A stretch of DNA of 43,172 nucleotides from Lentisphaeria bacterium (GTDB lineage: Bacteria > Verrucomicrobiota > Lentisphaeria > Victivallales > UBA1829): contig JAFTIQ010000037.1 of the NCBI GenBank assembly GCA_017456805.1, positions 1 through 43,172 of the forward strand, in the 5' to 3' direction. Below are positions 42,636 through 43,172 of the stretch, piece by piece (position 1 is the stretch's first letter; each line of letters begins with the position of its first letter). The translations under genes and the position numbers were made by a program. The notes below the pieces were generated by a model. That model saw nothing but the letters and a program-made list of their open reading frames with translations. It was not told the DNA's origin and ran no database searches.

Positions 42636-43172
42636 ATGAAAGACTATTTTTACCTTGTGGCAAGATCATCCTGCGATAAAGGCGGGATCTATCAATATCG
42701 TGAAAATCAGGGGGTATTGGAAGAGCTTTCCTTTGCACCGCTGACCGGATGCAACTGGATCAGTCCCTCTCCTGATGGAAAATTCATGTATGCAACCTGC
42801 GGCAACGGAGAAGAAACTCCCGGATGTGCCGCATTCCGTATCAATGACGATGGCAGCCTGACATTCCTGAACAAGATGTCCAGCGAAGGGAAAGCACCCT
42901 GTTATACTGTGGTTTCTGCCAATGGAAAATTCCTTTACTGCGCTAACTACCTTTCCGGAAGCGTGACGGAATTCCGTCTTGCCGATGACGGTTCCATTGT
43001 TGACCGGACACCGGTGATCGCTCATACATGAAAAGGCCCCAACCAGCCACGTCAGGATGGACCGCATACTCACTTTACAGAGTTCACCCCCGACGGAAAG
43101 TATCTGATCGTGATCGACCTCGGCATTGATGCTGTCAAGCTCTATCCGTGGAATGATAACGGGATCGATGCA
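42636..43172 (+). pseudogene. Lactonase-type seven-bladed beta-propeller (6-phosphogluconolactonase family), in-frame TGA, cut by the window end
   Basis: The frame is open for 179 codons to the window end except for one TGA at codon 132 (43029-43031). Before it the protein has beta-propeller blades (NWISPSPDGKFMYATC, then VVSANGKFLYCANYLSGSV); after it KGPNQPRQDGPHTHFTEFTP continues the conserved GPN..RQ..PH..H region of the family. Relatives usually have a small residue where the stop stands; a GGA-to-TGA change would explain it. It could be a real nonsense mutation, a sequence error, or recoding; no convincing SECIS-like hairpin follows. GGAG precedes the ATG by eight bases. If functional it would hydrolyse a sugar lactone. 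Confidence 0.78.

Noticed and set aside
43029..43100. Selenocysteine insertion at the in-frame TGA of the lactonase
   Set aside because: The small CCAGCC/GGATGG hairpin downstream has a mismatch and lacks the apical features of a bacterial SECIS; the family has no Sec at this position to my knowledge.

Overview
The window looks like a chromosomal segment of an anaerobic, glycan-degrading bacterium of the Lentisphaerota (Victivallis-like, PVC superphylum). The reasons are three exported pseudopilin-like proteins with an [13 protein letters not shown] N-terminus and an H-X9-DG signature, a DUF4838 protein, a long SSS symporter, several Gfo/Idh/MocA oxidoreductases, many non-TonB glycoside hydrolases and a glycyl radical enzyme. 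This placement rests on family content only; no rRNA or other marker gene is present and no tRNA was seen.

Layout. 1-1178: remnant of a site-specific recombinase operon (C-terminal part of a large serine recombinase plus its small HTH partner) with a terminator. 1179-3442: a class III aminotransferase divergent from an AraC-type regulator. 3491-4593: a frameshifted radical-SAM/SPASM remnant, then a non-coding stretch with the first copy of an unusual hairpin array (GCTTCAT linkers). 4594-23831: a glycan-catabolism island. It holds a Gfo/Idh oxidoreductase plus sugar-isomerase-like TIM barrel (minus strand), an AraC regulator, an isomerase-aldolase pair, a convergent LacI-type repressor, and a seven-gene plus-strand operon (pseudopilin, large secreted GH123-like/DUF4091 protein, GH2, metallophosphoesterase, TIM barrel, GH51, GH20). 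Five matching LacI-type boxes lie at three promoters of this island, so it is probably one regulon. 23832-24822: the second copy of the hairpin array, a strong terminator, and a palindrome-rich leader in front of a DAACS-type symporter (24823-26136). 26324-39133: a nine-gene minus-strand operon (read from 39133: TPR lipoprotein-like or exported protein, pseudopilin, DUF4838 protein, pseudopilin, GH63-like, SSS symporter, Gfo/Idh, GH20, amidohydrolase). 39260-43172: an AraC regulator divergent from a glycyl radical enzyme, followed by a stub of its activase and the start of a lactonase gene interrupted by an in-frame TGA.

How it fits together. Large secreted proteins (GH123-like, DUF4838) appear to process glycans outside the cytoplasm, beside pseudopilins encoded in the same operons. 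Symporters would import products. Cytoplasmic GH2, GH51, GH20 and GH63-like enzymes would finish depolymerisation, and isomerases, oxidoreductases, an aldolase and possibly the glycyl radical enzyme would feed monomers into central metabolism. The substrate is not established; arabinose-, galactose- and hexosamine-containing glycans are suggested by the enzyme families.

The most unusual element is the pair of direct-repeat hairpin arrays at 4131-4253 and 24162-24273 that bracket the LacI-controlled island: 7-nt GCTTCAT linkers alternate with 13-nt perfect hairpins at an exact 20-nt period, closed by a 10-bp stem. Several decaying genes (recombinase, SPASM protein, GRE activase, lactonase) suggest the segment is being rearranged.
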